From DASZQL01 sp964391865 (GTDB lineage Bacteria; Planctomycetota; Phycisphaerae; Phycisphaerales; UBA1924): DNA of 64,000 bases. Below are positions 27,681-35,562 of this stretch, in pieces; the stretch's first letter is position 1; each line of letters begins with the position of its first letter. Location of the stretch: NCBI GenBank assembly GCA_964391865.1, contig CAYMNQ010000003.1, forward strand, positions 310,001-374,000, given 5' to 3'. The notes beneath the pieces were generated by a model. The model had not been told where the DNA came from. It saw only the letters and a list, made by a program, of their open reading frames with translations, and made no database searches. Both the position numbers and the translations under genes were made by a program.

Positions 27681-28925
27681 TCACAGGGGGATGTGGCCGC
27701 CGCCCGTCCCGAGCCGGAACTCGGCGGCCGCGAGCAGCGTCGCGCCCTCGACGCCGTCGGCGGGGGACTCGCTCCATCCGAGCGCGAGTTCGAGCGAGGG
27801 TTCGCCGCTCAGCCCACGCTCCTGCGCCCCGCGCGACAGCATCGCGCCGAGTGCCGAGCGCGTCATCCCGCCGCCCGGCGCGCTCCCCTCGATCACAATG
27901 CCGAATTCAAGGTCCGCCAGCCGGCACACGATGGCGCTCGGCGCCGCCCGGCGGAGTCGCTCGAATGCAACGGCGGCCGCCGCCTGTCGGTGGGTGCGGT
28001 CGAGTGCCGGCATGCCGCCGCCGGTGCCTCCTGCTCGGGTCACTCGAGCGAAGACGACGCCCACGCTCCGGCGCGAGGGGCGAGCCCGCTCGAGCGCCGC
28101 GCCGAGGGATCTCTCAAAGTACGCAGCGTTCTTCGCGCCGGTCGCCGCGTCGGTGAACGCGACGGCGCGGAGCTGGCGCATCTGCGCCTCCGCAGCCAGC
28201 CACAGCGCGAACCGGGCCGTCCACGCCGAGAGCGGGCGGGCCGTCTCGCCCGGCCCGACGAGCCAGCCGAAGAGATGGCCGCGCCGGCGCACTTCCGCGA
28301 GTGCGCGATCGGGCAGCAGGCGGGGCGGGGCTGACCCGGCCGCCGCGGGGATGAAATCGATCGATTCGTTGCTGAGTTCACGGCGCATCGCTCCGAGGGC
28401 GGCAGGGAGGATGTCCTCGCCGCGGAGCAGGCAGTCGATCGGGTCGATGTCGCGCGACTGTGCGGGGATTGCGCCGGGGCCGGCGGGAGCGGCTGTGGCG
28501 TGCGCCGTGGAAGAGGCCGTCGGTGATGCCGCTCGGGAAGCGCGCGCCGCGAGCGCCCGCCGGACTTCCGCGCCATCCGCGGCGCGCGAGATGGCCCCGT
28601 CAAACTCGTCGGCCCCGTCGCGCGGCTCGCCCACCGACAGCACCGCCGCGCCCGGTTCCAACGTGCGCACCGCCGACGCGAACGCGCCGAGTTCATCACT
28701 CGGCACCGCGCCGGGCGCCACCAGCACCGCCACCCCCCCGGCCACCGCCGAGCGATCGTCCGCCTCGGGCTCGTCGTCGATCGGGCGGCCGACTTCGCCG
28801 ATCGCGTGCAGATAGGTGCTCGCGCGCTGCAACGTGAGTCCTCGATCGCGCCGGAGTGAAGCATCAAGCCCCGTGCGCCCGACGAGCACCACGCGAAGTG
28901 CTGAACTGCCGCCCGCGCCGCTCAT
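27681..28925 (-). CDS. Protein with degenerate GGDEF domain
   Basis: A 414-residue protein. The C-terminal 170 residues hold a worn diguanylate cyclase fold: AFTDAATGAKNAAYFERSLGAALERA matches the DxLTGLxNR(R)xF opening, and CRLADLEFGIVIEG stands where R-x-GGDEF-x should be, so the catalytic Gly-Gly-Asp-Glu is lost. It cannot make c-di-GMP by this site and may act as a structural or binding domain. The N-terminal half resembles a Rossmann or receiver-like fold (LRVVLVGRTGLDASLRR...) with a variable Ala-rich linker. Its start overlaps the end of the preceding gene (ATGA), indicating translational coupling. Confidence 0.75.
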   Translation of the reverse strand: MSGAGGSSALRVVLVGRTGLDASLRRDRGLTLQRASTYLHAIGEVGRPIDDEPEADDRSAVAGGVAVLVAPGAVPSDELGAFASAVRTLEPGAAVLSVGEPRDGADEFDGAISRAADGAEVRRALAARASRAASPTASSTAHATAAPAGPGAIPAQSRDIDPIDCLLRGEDILPAALGAMRRELSNESIDFIPAAAGSAPPRLLPDRALAEVRRRGHLFGWLVGPGETARPLSAWTARFALWLAAEAQMRQLRAVAFTDAATGAKNAAYFERSLGAALERARPSRRSVGVVFARVTRAGGTGGGMPALDRTHRQAAAAVAFERLRRAAPSAIVCRLADLEFGIVIEGSAPGGGMTRSALGAMLSRGAQERGLSGEPSLELALGWSESPADGVEGATLLAAAEFRLGTGGGHIPL

Positions 28926-29788
28926 CGCCCGCCGCCCTTCCCGTGGGCGTGCCCGTTCCCGCCGCCGTCGCCCGCATCGGAGCTCAGCAGCAGCTTCACT
29001 TCCTCGGGGCTGAGCACCACCGGCTCGGGCATGCGTTCCGCGTCGCTCGCACGGCGATCGTTGGTGCTCACACCGTTGCCGTTCATGCCGGACGCGTGCC
29101 GCGAGTCATCCGCATCGACCAGCCGGAGTTTGTGCGGCGGGGCGGGCACGGGCGCCGGCGCGGAGGGCGCCGAGATTGGGGCCGCGTAGCCGTCGGGCGT
29201 CAGCACGCGCGTCTGGATCACCCGCTGGTGCTGCACGGGCCAGTTCGGGACGAAGGTGATGACCGGGCGCGCCGCAGGCTCGGGCGCCTCGGCCTTTGTT
29301 GGAGTGACCGCGGGTGCCGGCTTGGGGGGCGTGCTCGCGTTCGCGCCGGCGTATGCCGCGACCGCCGTCGCCTTCTTCGACACCGGCGGCTTCGTGCGAT
29401 CGCCCGTGAGCGACGCCAACCGGGGCGTCGAGCCGCGCGCGAAGCGCCAGAGCACCGCTCGGGGGGCGGAGCGTGCCGCCGCGTCGACAAGCGCATCAAG
29501 GTCGGCGAACTCACCCGGCTCGACCACGAGCAGGATCACCGGCTCGCGCGCGCCGGCTCCCTCGCCGCGTTTCTCGATGACGATCAATTCCGCGAGCGCC
29601 GCGCTGAGCGTGCCGACCACCGCCGGGCGCAGCTCCTTGCGGCGGAGCATCTCCATCAGGTCAGCGGGCGGCACCCCTCGGCAGAGCAGCACGCACGCCG
29701 CGCGCGCCGACAGCGCGACGTGTTCATCCCGACGCCCCCGCGCAACAGATTGGGGAGTCGCCGCATCTTGCTCCGCACGATGCCGCAT
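28922..29788 (-). CDS. Protein of unknown function with Pro/Ala-rich linker
   Basis: A 288-residue protein. The first half, from about residue 15 to 110, reads as a small alpha/beta domain (HVALSARAACVLLCRGVPPADLMEMLRRKELRPAVVGTLSAALAELIVIEKRG); the second half is a Pro/Ala/Thr-rich linker with a short C-terminal motif PVVLSPEEVKLLLS and a Gly/His-rich tail. No family is recognised. Its pairing with the degenerate GGDEF protein (4-nt overlap) suggests joint function. A TACACT hexamer ends 6 nt before the ATG, which I take as the start; an upstream Met (17 codons) is possible. Confidence 0.75.
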   Translation of the reverse strand: MRHRAEQDAATPQSVARGRRDEHVALSARAACVLLCRGVPPADLMEMLRRKELRPAVVGTLSAALAELIVIEKRGEGAGAREPVILLVVEPGEFADLDALVDAAARSAPRAVLWRFARGSTPRLASLTGDRTKPPVSKKATAVAAYAGANASTPPKPAPAVTPTKAEAPEPAARPVITFVPNWPVQHQRVIQTRVLTPDGYAAPISAPSAPAPVPAPPHKLRLVDADDSRHASGMNGNGVSTNDRRASDAERMPEPVVLSPEEVKLLLSSDAGDGGGNGHAHGKGGGR

Positions 29789-29865
29789 GGGCGCAGTGTA
29801 GCTACCAATCGTCCGCGTGTTGAGGGCAATTGCGCGCAAACCCGCGCGAAATTCGGGCTGCTTGC

Positions 29866-29893
29866 TTCCGACCTCCGCCCTTCCGCCTTACGC
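29866..29893. repeat. Heptanucleotide repeat at the 3' end of an aminotransferase gene
   Basis: CTTCCGA, CCTCCGC, CCTTCCGC and CTTACGC units lie directly after the coding end. The stop codon of the gene below is formed within this block. Confidence 0.5.
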
Positions 29894-31123
29894 CTTCAAC
29901 CCTTCGGCCACCTTCGCCAGCGCCTCGCCCATCATCTGGAGCTGCCGGTCGGTCAGATTGTGGTGGATCGGGATGCAGAACAGCGTCTTCGCCAGGCGAT
30001 CGCACACGGGCAAGTGCTCGATGCCGGGCTTCTCAAAGACCGGCTGGCGCGTCAGCGGGCGCGGGTAGTGGATCGCCGTCTGCACGCCCTCGGCGTTCAG
30101 CGCCTTCACGAACACATCGCGGATGCTCGGCTTCTCGCCCGCGGTGGCGGGGGAAGCCTCGAAGCCCGCCCGCTCCGGCGCGATGAACGCCGCCGGGTCG
30201 ATCCGCACCGCGTACAGGTGATACGCGCTCTCCGCCCCATCGGTGATGGTCGGCGCGTGCAAGCCGGGGATACCCGCGATCATCTTGTCGAGGGCCGCCG
30301 CGTTGTCGCGCCGGCTCTGCGTGTAGCCCGGTAGTCGCGCGAACTGCGACACGCCGATCGCCCCCTCGAGATCGGTCATGCGGTAGTTGTAGCCGATGTG
30401 CCCGTGGACATACTTCGCGATCTCGCCGTGCGAGCGGAGCAGCTTGATCTTCGCCGCGAGTTCATCGTCGTTCGTCGTGACCAGCCCGCCCTCGCCGGTA
30501 GTCATGTTCTTGGTAGCGTAGAAGGAGTACGTCACCGCGTCGCCAAACGCGCCGATGCCGCGGCCCTTGTACGTCGCGAGGTGCGACTGCGCCGCGTCGT
30601 AGATCACCGACAGGCCCTTCTTCGCGGCGAGCGCCTCGACCGCGTCGATGTTCACCGGGTTGCCGTAGAGGTGCGTGACGGCGATCGCCGTCGTCTTGGG
30701 AGTGATCCGCTTCTCCATGTCCGCGACATCCACGCAATAGGTATGCGGGTCGGCGTCGCAGAAAACCGGGTTCCCGCCCCGCGCCACCACCATCGACACC
30801 GTCGCGATGTACGTCCACCCCGGCACCAGCACGTCATCCCCCGGCTCGATCAGCGGCTCGTACGCGAGCTGCAGCGCGCACGTGCCGTTGGCGCAGGTGA
30901 ACGCGTGCTTCGCTTCGCTCGCTCGGATGAACGCCTGCTCCAGCGCCAGGCAGTTCTTACCCTGCGCCATCATCCCCGAGCGCATCACGCCCACGACCGC
31001 CTGGATGTCGTCCTCGCTGATCGTCACCGACACGATCGGCACGGGCTGATTCGAAACAGGCGTCCCGCCCATCACGGCGAGCTTGGCGGCGGCGGGGGAA
31101 CGGGCGGCGATGGTCGTGGACAT
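29888..31123 (-). CDS. DegT/DnrJ/EryC1/StrS family PLP aminotransferase, second copy
   Basis: A 411-residue member of the same fold as the gene at 16679 but not a close copy. The motifs are CANGTCALQLAYEPLIEPGDDVLVPGWTYIATV, the pyridine-ring Asp in VIYDAAQSHLATYKGRGIGAFGD, and the Schiff-base lysine at 205 in YATKNMTTGEGG, then GYNYRMTDLEGAIGVSQF. The motif IHYPRPLTRQPVF and the repeated His residues fit sugar aminotransferases acting on sugar nucleotides. An insert of Ala/Pro-rich sequence (about residues 335-345, PERAGFEASPATAGEKPS) sits in a loop. It is followed on its own strand by the overlapping gene pair with the degenerate GGDEF protein, so these may form a longer unit. Confidence 0.93.
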   Translation of the reverse strand: MSTTIAARSPAAAKLAVMGGTPVSNQPVPIVSVTISEDDIQAVVGVMRSGMMAQGKNCLALEQAFIRASEAKHAFTCANGTCALQLAYEPLIEPGDDVLVPGWTYIATVSMVVARGGNPVFCDADPHTYCVDVADMEKRITPKTTAIAVTHLYGNPVNIDAVEALAAKKGLSVIYDAAQSHLATYKGRGIGAFGDAVTYSFYATKNMTTGEGGLVTTNDDELAAKIKLLRSHGEIAKYVHGHIGYNYRMTDLEGAIGVSQFARLPGYTQSRRDNAAALDKMIAGIPGLHAPTITDGAESAYHLYAVRIDPAAFIAPERAGFEASPATAGEKPSIRDVFVKALNAEGVQTAIHYPRPLTRQPVFEKPGIEHLPVCDRLAKTLFCIPIHHNLTDRQLQMMGEALAKVAEGLKA

Positions 31124-31481
31124 GGTTCGGATTCTCTCTCACGCCGACGCGCGGCCCGGGCCGCCGACGACGCAAACTCTCGATCAAATTTCGTTCGGGA
31201 ATGATTCGCCCCGGCACACTGCTCGGGGGAGTGAAGGATAGCGTGGTCACGGGCGCGGGGCGACTGCTGGAATCAGCGAACACGCAGGCGCGAACGACGA
31301 GCTCCAGGCGTGAGCGAGCGGGTACTTCACGTAGCGATTCGATCGCCCACTCGCTCTCGCTCGGGGCTGGTGGTGCTTCGCGCGATCGAAATCGCATCAA
31401 TTTCACGCACTGGGCACTTCACACCACAAGTCCGCGCGATGACCGGCCGATAAGTCCGCCGATCCAGCGCGGAGCACACGC
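31124..31481. other. Divergent intergenic region
   Basis: 358 nt separate the aminotransferase start from the short gene at 31482. The region contains TCGATCAAATTTCGTTC (moderately AT-rich) and CACTCGCTCTCGCTCGGGGC-type sequence also seen in the element at 21925. I see no clear promoter or terminator. Confidence 0.4.
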
Positions 31482-31697
31482 ATGTTCGAGCACGAGTGGA
31501 CCGACGACGAACCCGAATTCGCCAGCCCCGAGTCGGTCCCCTCGCTCGGCGCGGATTGGCCCAAGCTCCTGCGCACCTTCGCCGACATGGAAGACGCCCT
31601 CTCGCGCCTGCACAAGCACCTCGACGACATGCGGCCGCAATCAGCCCCCGCGCCCACCGACCCGCCCATCCGCCGATTCCCCCGCCGGGCGGCGTGA
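31482..31697 (+). CDS. Small acidic protein, hypothetical
   Basis: A 71-residue protein with an acidic N-terminus (MFEHEWTDDEPEFASPESVPSL), a helical middle (WPKLLRTFADMEDALSRLHKHLDDM) and a Pro-rich tail. No family is recognised. The amphipathic helix and the fact that no frame overlaps it on the other strand with better sense give it moderate support. It may be a regulatory or scaffold peptide. Confidence 0.4.
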   Translation: MFEHEWTDDEPEFASPESVPSLGADWPKLLRTFADMEDALSRLHKHLDDMRPQSAPAPTDPPIRRFPRRAA

Positions 31698-31725
31698 ACG
31701 CGGTTCCGATCGGGGATTCTCGTGC

Positions 31726-31759
31726 CACGGGCTTCGGCGGCTCTGAGCCGATGCCCGTG
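31726..31759. repeat. CAGAGC-loop palindrome, copy 5 (reverse orientation)
   Basis: CACGGGC (31726-31732) pairs with GCCCGTG (31753-31759), and CGG with CCG inside, around CGGCTCTGAG. On the - strand the loop reads CTCAGAGCC and the flank GTGCCACGGG reads as the usual GGCAC. It lies in front of the PEP-CTERM-like gene. Confidence 0.6.
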
Positions 31760-31913
31760 CCGCTGCCGCGATCGACCATCCCCGTGCCGCAGCCCGCACA
31801 GCCGCGCAGCCACCCGCCCAATAACCCGCTCCGCCAAACTTCTTCTTGGCCCTCCCCGCCACGCCGGGATATCCTTATCTCTGAGTCACAGGGGATCAGG
31901 AGAGAGGTCCATC

Positions 31914-33173
31914 ATGCCGCGCGCCCGATCGTCCGCCCTCGGCGTCCTTACCGTCGCCGCCGTCACCATTCCATCATCGATGACCGCCATCGCGCGCGCG
32001 GGCGACGAACTCCCCGGCGGCTATGTCTACACCGATCTGCACCCCGAGTTCCCCACGCTCGCGCGCACCAACATGCAGGGCGCCTTCGGCGGCACATCCA
32101 TCGGTTACTCCTTCCTCCCCGGCCCCGTCCGCGACGGCCGGGCGATCGCTTTCAACACCGCCACGCAAACGCCCACAATCTTGAACCCAGCGCCAGGGCT
32201 GTACGACTCATACGCCTTCAACATCTGGGGCAATTCCGCCGTCGGCGTGGGGCGCTTGGAAGTCGGCTTCCAGACCTACCGCGATCACGCGCACGTCTGG
32301 GACGTCTCCACAGGCGCCGCCACGGACCTCCACCCGCTGATGACCGGCGTCGATCAATCCCTTGGCCAAGACGTTTGGCAGAACAAGGTCGCGATCTACG
32401 CCTTCGGCCCGGCGACCAACAATGCCGAGCACGCCTTCATCTACGACGCCGGCACCTTCACCGACCTCCACAACACGCTCCCCGCGGGCGACTACGACCG
32501 CACCTACCGCGTCCGAGTCTTCGGCGACTTCGCCACCGCGTGGACCGAGGGTGCCGCCACCGGCGGCAACACGCACTCCATCCTCTGGGACCTTTCAACG
32601 CCCACGCCCACCGCGCGCAATCTCGCGCTCGAAGCCGGGCTGACCAGCGCGCAGGCCGAGGACATCTTCGAGCACCGCATCGTCGGCAGCGCCACCGCGC
32701 CGATGACCGGCGACGCCCAGCGCGCCTACCTCTGGAACGTCTCGCCCACCGACGGCTCGATCACCGCCGTCGACCTGCACCCCGCCGGCTGGGTCTTCTC
32801 CGCCGCCATGGCCGTGTGGGGCGATCTGGTCGTCGGCGTGGGGCAGCCCGCCGGGGCATCCGTCGCGCACGCCGTCGCGTGGAACCTGCTGACGGGCGAG
32901 GTGCTCGACCTTCACCCGCCTGGGCTTGACGCCGGCATCGACCAACGCGGCATCTTCGGCGGCGGCACTCCCTCCGCCGCCAACGGGGTTGACGAATTCG
33001 GCAACATCTTCGGCACCACGGGCGACTCGCTCCAGTGGCGGGCCGCCCAGTGGAGCATCATCCCCGCGCCCGCCGTCCCGGCCCTGCTCGGCGTGGCGGC
33101 GACGGCACTGCTCCGCCGCCGGCGCGGGATGCGCAGCGCGTTGTGCTCGATGCGCCAATCCTCCGGCGCATAG
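31914..33173 (+). CDS. Secreted protein with PEP-CTERM-like tail
   Basis: A 419-residue protein with a signal peptide (ALGVLTVAAVTIPSSMTAIARA) and a repetitive body in which phrases such as VWDVSTGAATDLHPL, AYLWNVSPTDGSITAVDLHP and AVAWNLLTGEVLDLHPPGL recur with a spacing of about 50-60 residues. This pattern resembles a beta-propeller-like extracellular repeat (HAF family). Near the end lies IIPAPAVPALLGVAATALLRRRR, the PEP-CTERM-like sorting tail, followed by an unusual 15-residue extension (GMRSALCSMRQSSGA) that ends in a repeat-like stop (GCATAGCGCACC). The RRRR tail usually ends such proteins, so the extension may be acquired. The start has GGAGAGAG nearby. Confidence 0.85.
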   Translation: MPRARSSALGVLTVAAVTIPSSMTAIARAGDELPGGYVYTDLHPEFPTLARTNMQGAFGGTSIGYSFLPGPVRDGRAIAFNTATQTPTILNPAPGLYDSYAFNIWGNSAVGVGRLEVGFQTYRDHAHVWDVSTGAATDLHPLMTGVDQSLGQDVWQNKVAIYAFGPATNNAEHAFIYDAGTFTDLHNTLPAGDYDRTYRVRVFGDFATAWTEGAATGGNTHSILWDLSTPTPTARNLALEAGLTSAQAEDIFEHRIVGSATAPMTGDAQRAYLWNVSPTDGSITAVDLHPAGWVFSAAMAVWGDLVVGVGQPAGASVAHAVAWNLLTGEVLDLHPPGLDAGIDQRGIFGGGTPSAANGVDEFGNIFGTTGDSLQWRAAQWSIIPAPAVPALLGVAATALLRRRRGMRSALCSMRQSSGA

Positions 33174-33191
33174 CGCACCGCGCATCGCGCA
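33168..33191. repeat. Heptanucleotide repeat block (GCGCACC/GCGCATC)
   Basis: GCGCATA, GCGCACC, GCGCATC and GCGCACT follow each other across the stop codon of the preceding gene. A similar block lies at 2773-2832. Confidence 0.55.
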
Positions 33192-33222
33192 CTCCGATTC
33201 TCCTCTCGCTACTCTCCCTCCC

Positions 33223-34086
33223 ATGGCCACCCCGCTCCGCTGGGCCGAGTCGCTGCGGCTGTACCTGCTCCTGATCGTCACCCCCATCGCGTTCCTGTGG
33301 GCCGCGCTCCCGAACTCGGGCGGCCCTTTGATGGTCCTCACGCACGCGCTGCTCGTCCTCTTCGCCGGTGTGATGCTCGACGCCGCCGCGGTCAGCGCCC
33401 GCCGCGAGCCGGCGCTGATGCTCTTCCGCGGGCGCGAGCGGCTCGATGAGTCCGTCGTCCTCGGCGGGCGCACGCTCATCACCGGCGCACTCGTCCTCGC
33501 GCTGCTCGCGCTCACGGTCATCCAGTGGAAGCTGGGGCTCTTCGCCGCCGGTGTGTTCTTCGCGTTGCTGATCGCCGCCGGCATGACCCCGCGCCGGCGC
33601 GCCGGGTCATCCGCGTGGCCCGAACTCCTCTGGCCGCTGAACATGCTCATCGTCCCCGCGATCATCATCATTGCGCAGCACGCCCCGCTCGAAGTCGCCG
33701 GGCAGCCCGGCACGCTCGCCGACCTCTTCGACGAGCACCGCGCGCTGCTCGCGTCCACGGCGCTCGCGGCGATCATGCTCTCGGGCTACACCCTCCTCTG
33801 CCTCGACCGCGACCGGGCGGCATCGCGCGATCCTTCGCGTTCGAGCGCGGGCATGTTCGCCGTCGTCCTCGCCGCCGCCATCGCGGTCGCGTGCTGGGGC
33901 GCCTTCGGCTCGTCGCGCGACGTCTTCGCGCCGATGTGGGGCTGGCCCGTGCCCATGCTCATCGCGTGGGGCGGCGTGCTGACGGTCTTCAACCTCGCGC
34001 GGAATATGGAGGGCTACGCGACCGGAGCGTGGTTCTTCACCAGCGTGGTGGCGTCGCTGTCGATGATGCTGACGGCCGAGAACTGA
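33223..34086 (+). CDS. Multispanning membrane protein of unknown function
   Basis: A 287-residue protein with about eight hydrophobic segments, for example LYLLLIVTPIAFLWAAL, LVLTHALLVLFAGVML, ALVLALLALTVIQWKLGLFAAGVFFALLIAA, LLWPLNMLIVPAIIIIAQH, FAVVLAAAIAVACWGAF and AWFFTSVVASLSMM. Loops are short and carry no catalytic motif I recognise. A TACTCT hexamer ends 7 nt before the ATG. It faces the lipoprotein gene with a 6-nt gap between the stops, so it shares no operon with it. Confidence 0.8.
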   Translation: MATPLRWAESLRLYLLLIVTPIAFLWAALPNSGGPLMVLTHALLVLFAGVMLDAAAVSARREPALMLFRGRERLDESVVLGGRTLITGALVLALLALTVIQWKLGLFAAGVFFALLIAAGMTPRRRAGSSAWPELLWPLNMLIVPAIIIIAQHAPLEVAGQPGTLADLFDEHRALLASTALAAIMLSGYTLLCLDRDRAASRDPSRSSAGMFAVVLAAAIAVACWGAFGSSRDVFAPMWGWPVPMLIAWGGVLTVFNLARNMEGYATGAWFFTSVVASLSMMLTAEN

Positions 34087-34092
34087 GCGCCG

Positions 34093-34665
34093 CTACTTCT
34101 TGATCCCGCTGCGCGTCGTGAGTTCCGAATACTCGGGCGTCACCGCCGCCGTGCGGGTCCATTCGAGCTTGCGCGTGAGTCGTACGCGGCTGTCGAACTC
34201 CGCGCCGGCGGCCGCCGGGTGGCGCGCGGCACTGACATCAACCGTGGCGCGGAGCGTGTCCGCTTCCTTCGAGTGGATGACCAGGTTGCCCTCGAGCGGG
34301 ACGGTGTGCCACCGCTTGTTGCCGAACTTCTCCATCACCCACCCGCGGATCGGCGCGTCGTCCTCGGAGCCAAGTTCCAGCGGCATGTTCATCTTGGGCG
34401 TCGCGGGCACGTTCAGCACCCACACCAGCCCGCCGTCGTCGAAGCTGTCCTCGAAAATCAGCAGATCTTCGCCCTCGGCGTGGATGCGCGCGAGGTGCGT
34501 ATCGCGGTCGATGGTCGCGAACCGCGCCGTCGCGGAGGGGAGCCACGTCGCGTCCAATCGCGTGACGGCGGCCTGCGGCTTCGTGCACGCGGGCAACACG
34601 CCGATGAGCATGGAGAACCCGGCAGCAACCATCGGCGGCAACACTCGGCGGATCATCGTCACCAT
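34093..34665 (-). CDS. Lipoprotein-like secreted protein of unknown function
   Basis: A 190-residue protein starting MVTMIRRVLPPMVAAGFSMLIGVLPAC; the hydrophobic stretch and the Cys after GVLPA make a lipobox-like cleavage site, so it is probably a lipoprotein. The mature part contains RFATIDRDTHLARIHAEGEDLLIFEDSFDDGGLVWVLNVPATPKMNMPL and, at the end, repeated Arg/Thr beta strands. No family is recognised. GGAG lies 8 nt before the ATG. Longer upstream frames exist but run through palindromic repeats. Confidence 0.7.
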   Translation of the reverse strand: MVTMIRRVLPPMVAAGFSMLIGVLPACTKPQAAVTRLDATWLPSATARFATIDRDTHLARIHAEGEDLLIFEDSFDDGGLVWVLNVPATPKMNMPLELGSEDDAPIRGWVMEKFGNKRWHTVPLEGNLVIHSKEADTLRATVDVSAARHPAAAGAEFDSRVRLTRKLEWTRTAAVTPEYSELTTRSGIKK

Positions 34666-34757
34666 CGCATCAACTCCAATCTGCCCCACATGAGCGGCAA
34701 CAGCGTAGACGATCGGACGGGTAAGTGATGGATCGCCGACGCGGACTTTGGGCGTGC

Positions 34758-34783
34758 CGTGGCCGATGCTCTGATCGGCCACG
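34758..34783. repeat. CAGAGC-loop palindrome, copy 6 (reverse orientation)
   Basis: CGTGGCCGAT and ATCGGCCACG form a 10-bp perfect stem around GCTCTG, which reads CAGAGC on the - strand. A CGTGCC flank on the left corresponds to GGCAC. Confidence 0.8.
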
Positions 34784-34807
34784 ATTCCGTCGACTCGGCG
34801 CCAACAT

Positions 34808-34838
34808 CATGGCCGAACGGAGCCTCGGCCATGGCACC
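34808..34838. repeat. CAGAGC-loop palindrome, copy 7
   Basis: CATGGCCGA (34808-34816) and TCGGCCATG (34825-34833) pair around ACGGAGCC, followed by GCACCC. The loop is a variant of the usual CAGAGCC. Confidence 0.65.
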
Positions 34839-34862
34839 CGGCGCGGAGTTCGGAAAGAAGAG

Positions 34863-34975
34863 GCCACAGATGGACACGGATTGACACAGATGAGAACGGA
34901 TGAATTCAAACTCCTTCTTCAGATCGGTGTCCATCCGTGGCGCATTCTTTTCTTCTCCGCGCCTCCGCGGTGGAT
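34863..34975. repeat. Long nested palindromic repeat, copy 2
   Basis: CCACAGATGGACACGGATTG and, inverted, GTGTCCATCCGTGGCGC form the core, followed by CTCCGCGCCTCCGCGGTGGA. The element lies in the gap before the EVE gene. The rest of that gap (34976-35049) holds nothing recognisable. Confidence 0.7.
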
Positions 34976-35049
34976 CTGAATTCGGCGGCTTCAGGCTTGG
35001 TCTTTGACGATCAGCAGAGATCTTCAAGCGCCGCGCCCCGCACCGCGCT

Positions 35050-35457
35050 TCACAGCCCCGCCCACTCGCGGATGATCTTTTCCATCGCCGCCGGCACGGG
35101 CATCACACTCAGGCGTGACTGCTTCACCAGGGCGAACTCCTTGAAGCGCGGGTCGCTCTTGATCCGCGCCAGCGTCACCGGCTCCTTCGCCCGCTTCCCC
35201 GGCTTCAGTTCGACGACTACGAGTTTTTCGTCGTCCTGATCCGGGTCGGGGTACGCGGCTTTGGTGACGACCGCCATGCCCACGATCTGCTTCTCATCGC
35301 CCGTGTGGTAGATGAACGCGTCATCGCCCTTCTTCATCGAGCGGAGCGCGATCAGCGCGGCGGCGTTCGACACGCCGTCCCACACCGCGTGCTTGTCATG
35401 CACCAGATCGTCGAACGAGTACGTCCCCGGCTCGGTTTTGAGGAGGTAGGTCGGCAT
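35050..35457 (-). CDS. EVE domain protein (thymocyte nuclear protein 1-like)
   Basis: A 135-residue protein made of one EVE domain: YLLKTEPGTYSFDDL at the start, VWDGVSNAAALIALRSMKKGDDAFIYHTGDEKQIVGMAVV in the middle and FKEFALVKQSRLSVMPV at the end, with the ligand-binding Trp and Asn of WDGVSN. EVE domains share the fold of PUA and YTH domains and bind modified bases; in bacteria they often partner with other modification-sensing genes. Nothing like that flanks this one. A TACACT hexamer ends 6 nt before the ATG. Upstream frame is repeat-rich. Confidence 0.93.
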   Translation of the reverse strand: MPTYLLKTEPGTYSFDDLVHDKHAVWDGVSNAAALIALRSMKKGDDAFIYHTGDEKQIVGMAVVTKAAYPDPDQDDEKLVVVELKPGKRAKEPVTLARIKSDPRFKEFALVKQSRLSVMPVPAAMEKIIREWAGL

Positions 35458-35471
35458 CAACAAAGTGTAGA

Positions 35472-35516
35472 CGCCGATCAAAAATGAACGACGCCCCGGG
35501 GGGAGCCGGGGCGTCG
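35472..35516 (-). terminator. Rho-independent terminator of the cysteine-repeat gene
   Basis: On the - strand GACGCCCCGG and CCGGGGCGTC form a 10-bp stem, followed after four bases by ATTTTTG. It lies 47 nt past the stop of the gene ending at 35563. Confidence 0.6.
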
Positions 35517-35562
35517 CATGGGTCAACAGGATGTGCCGATCAGGAATTGATCGGTCGATGAA

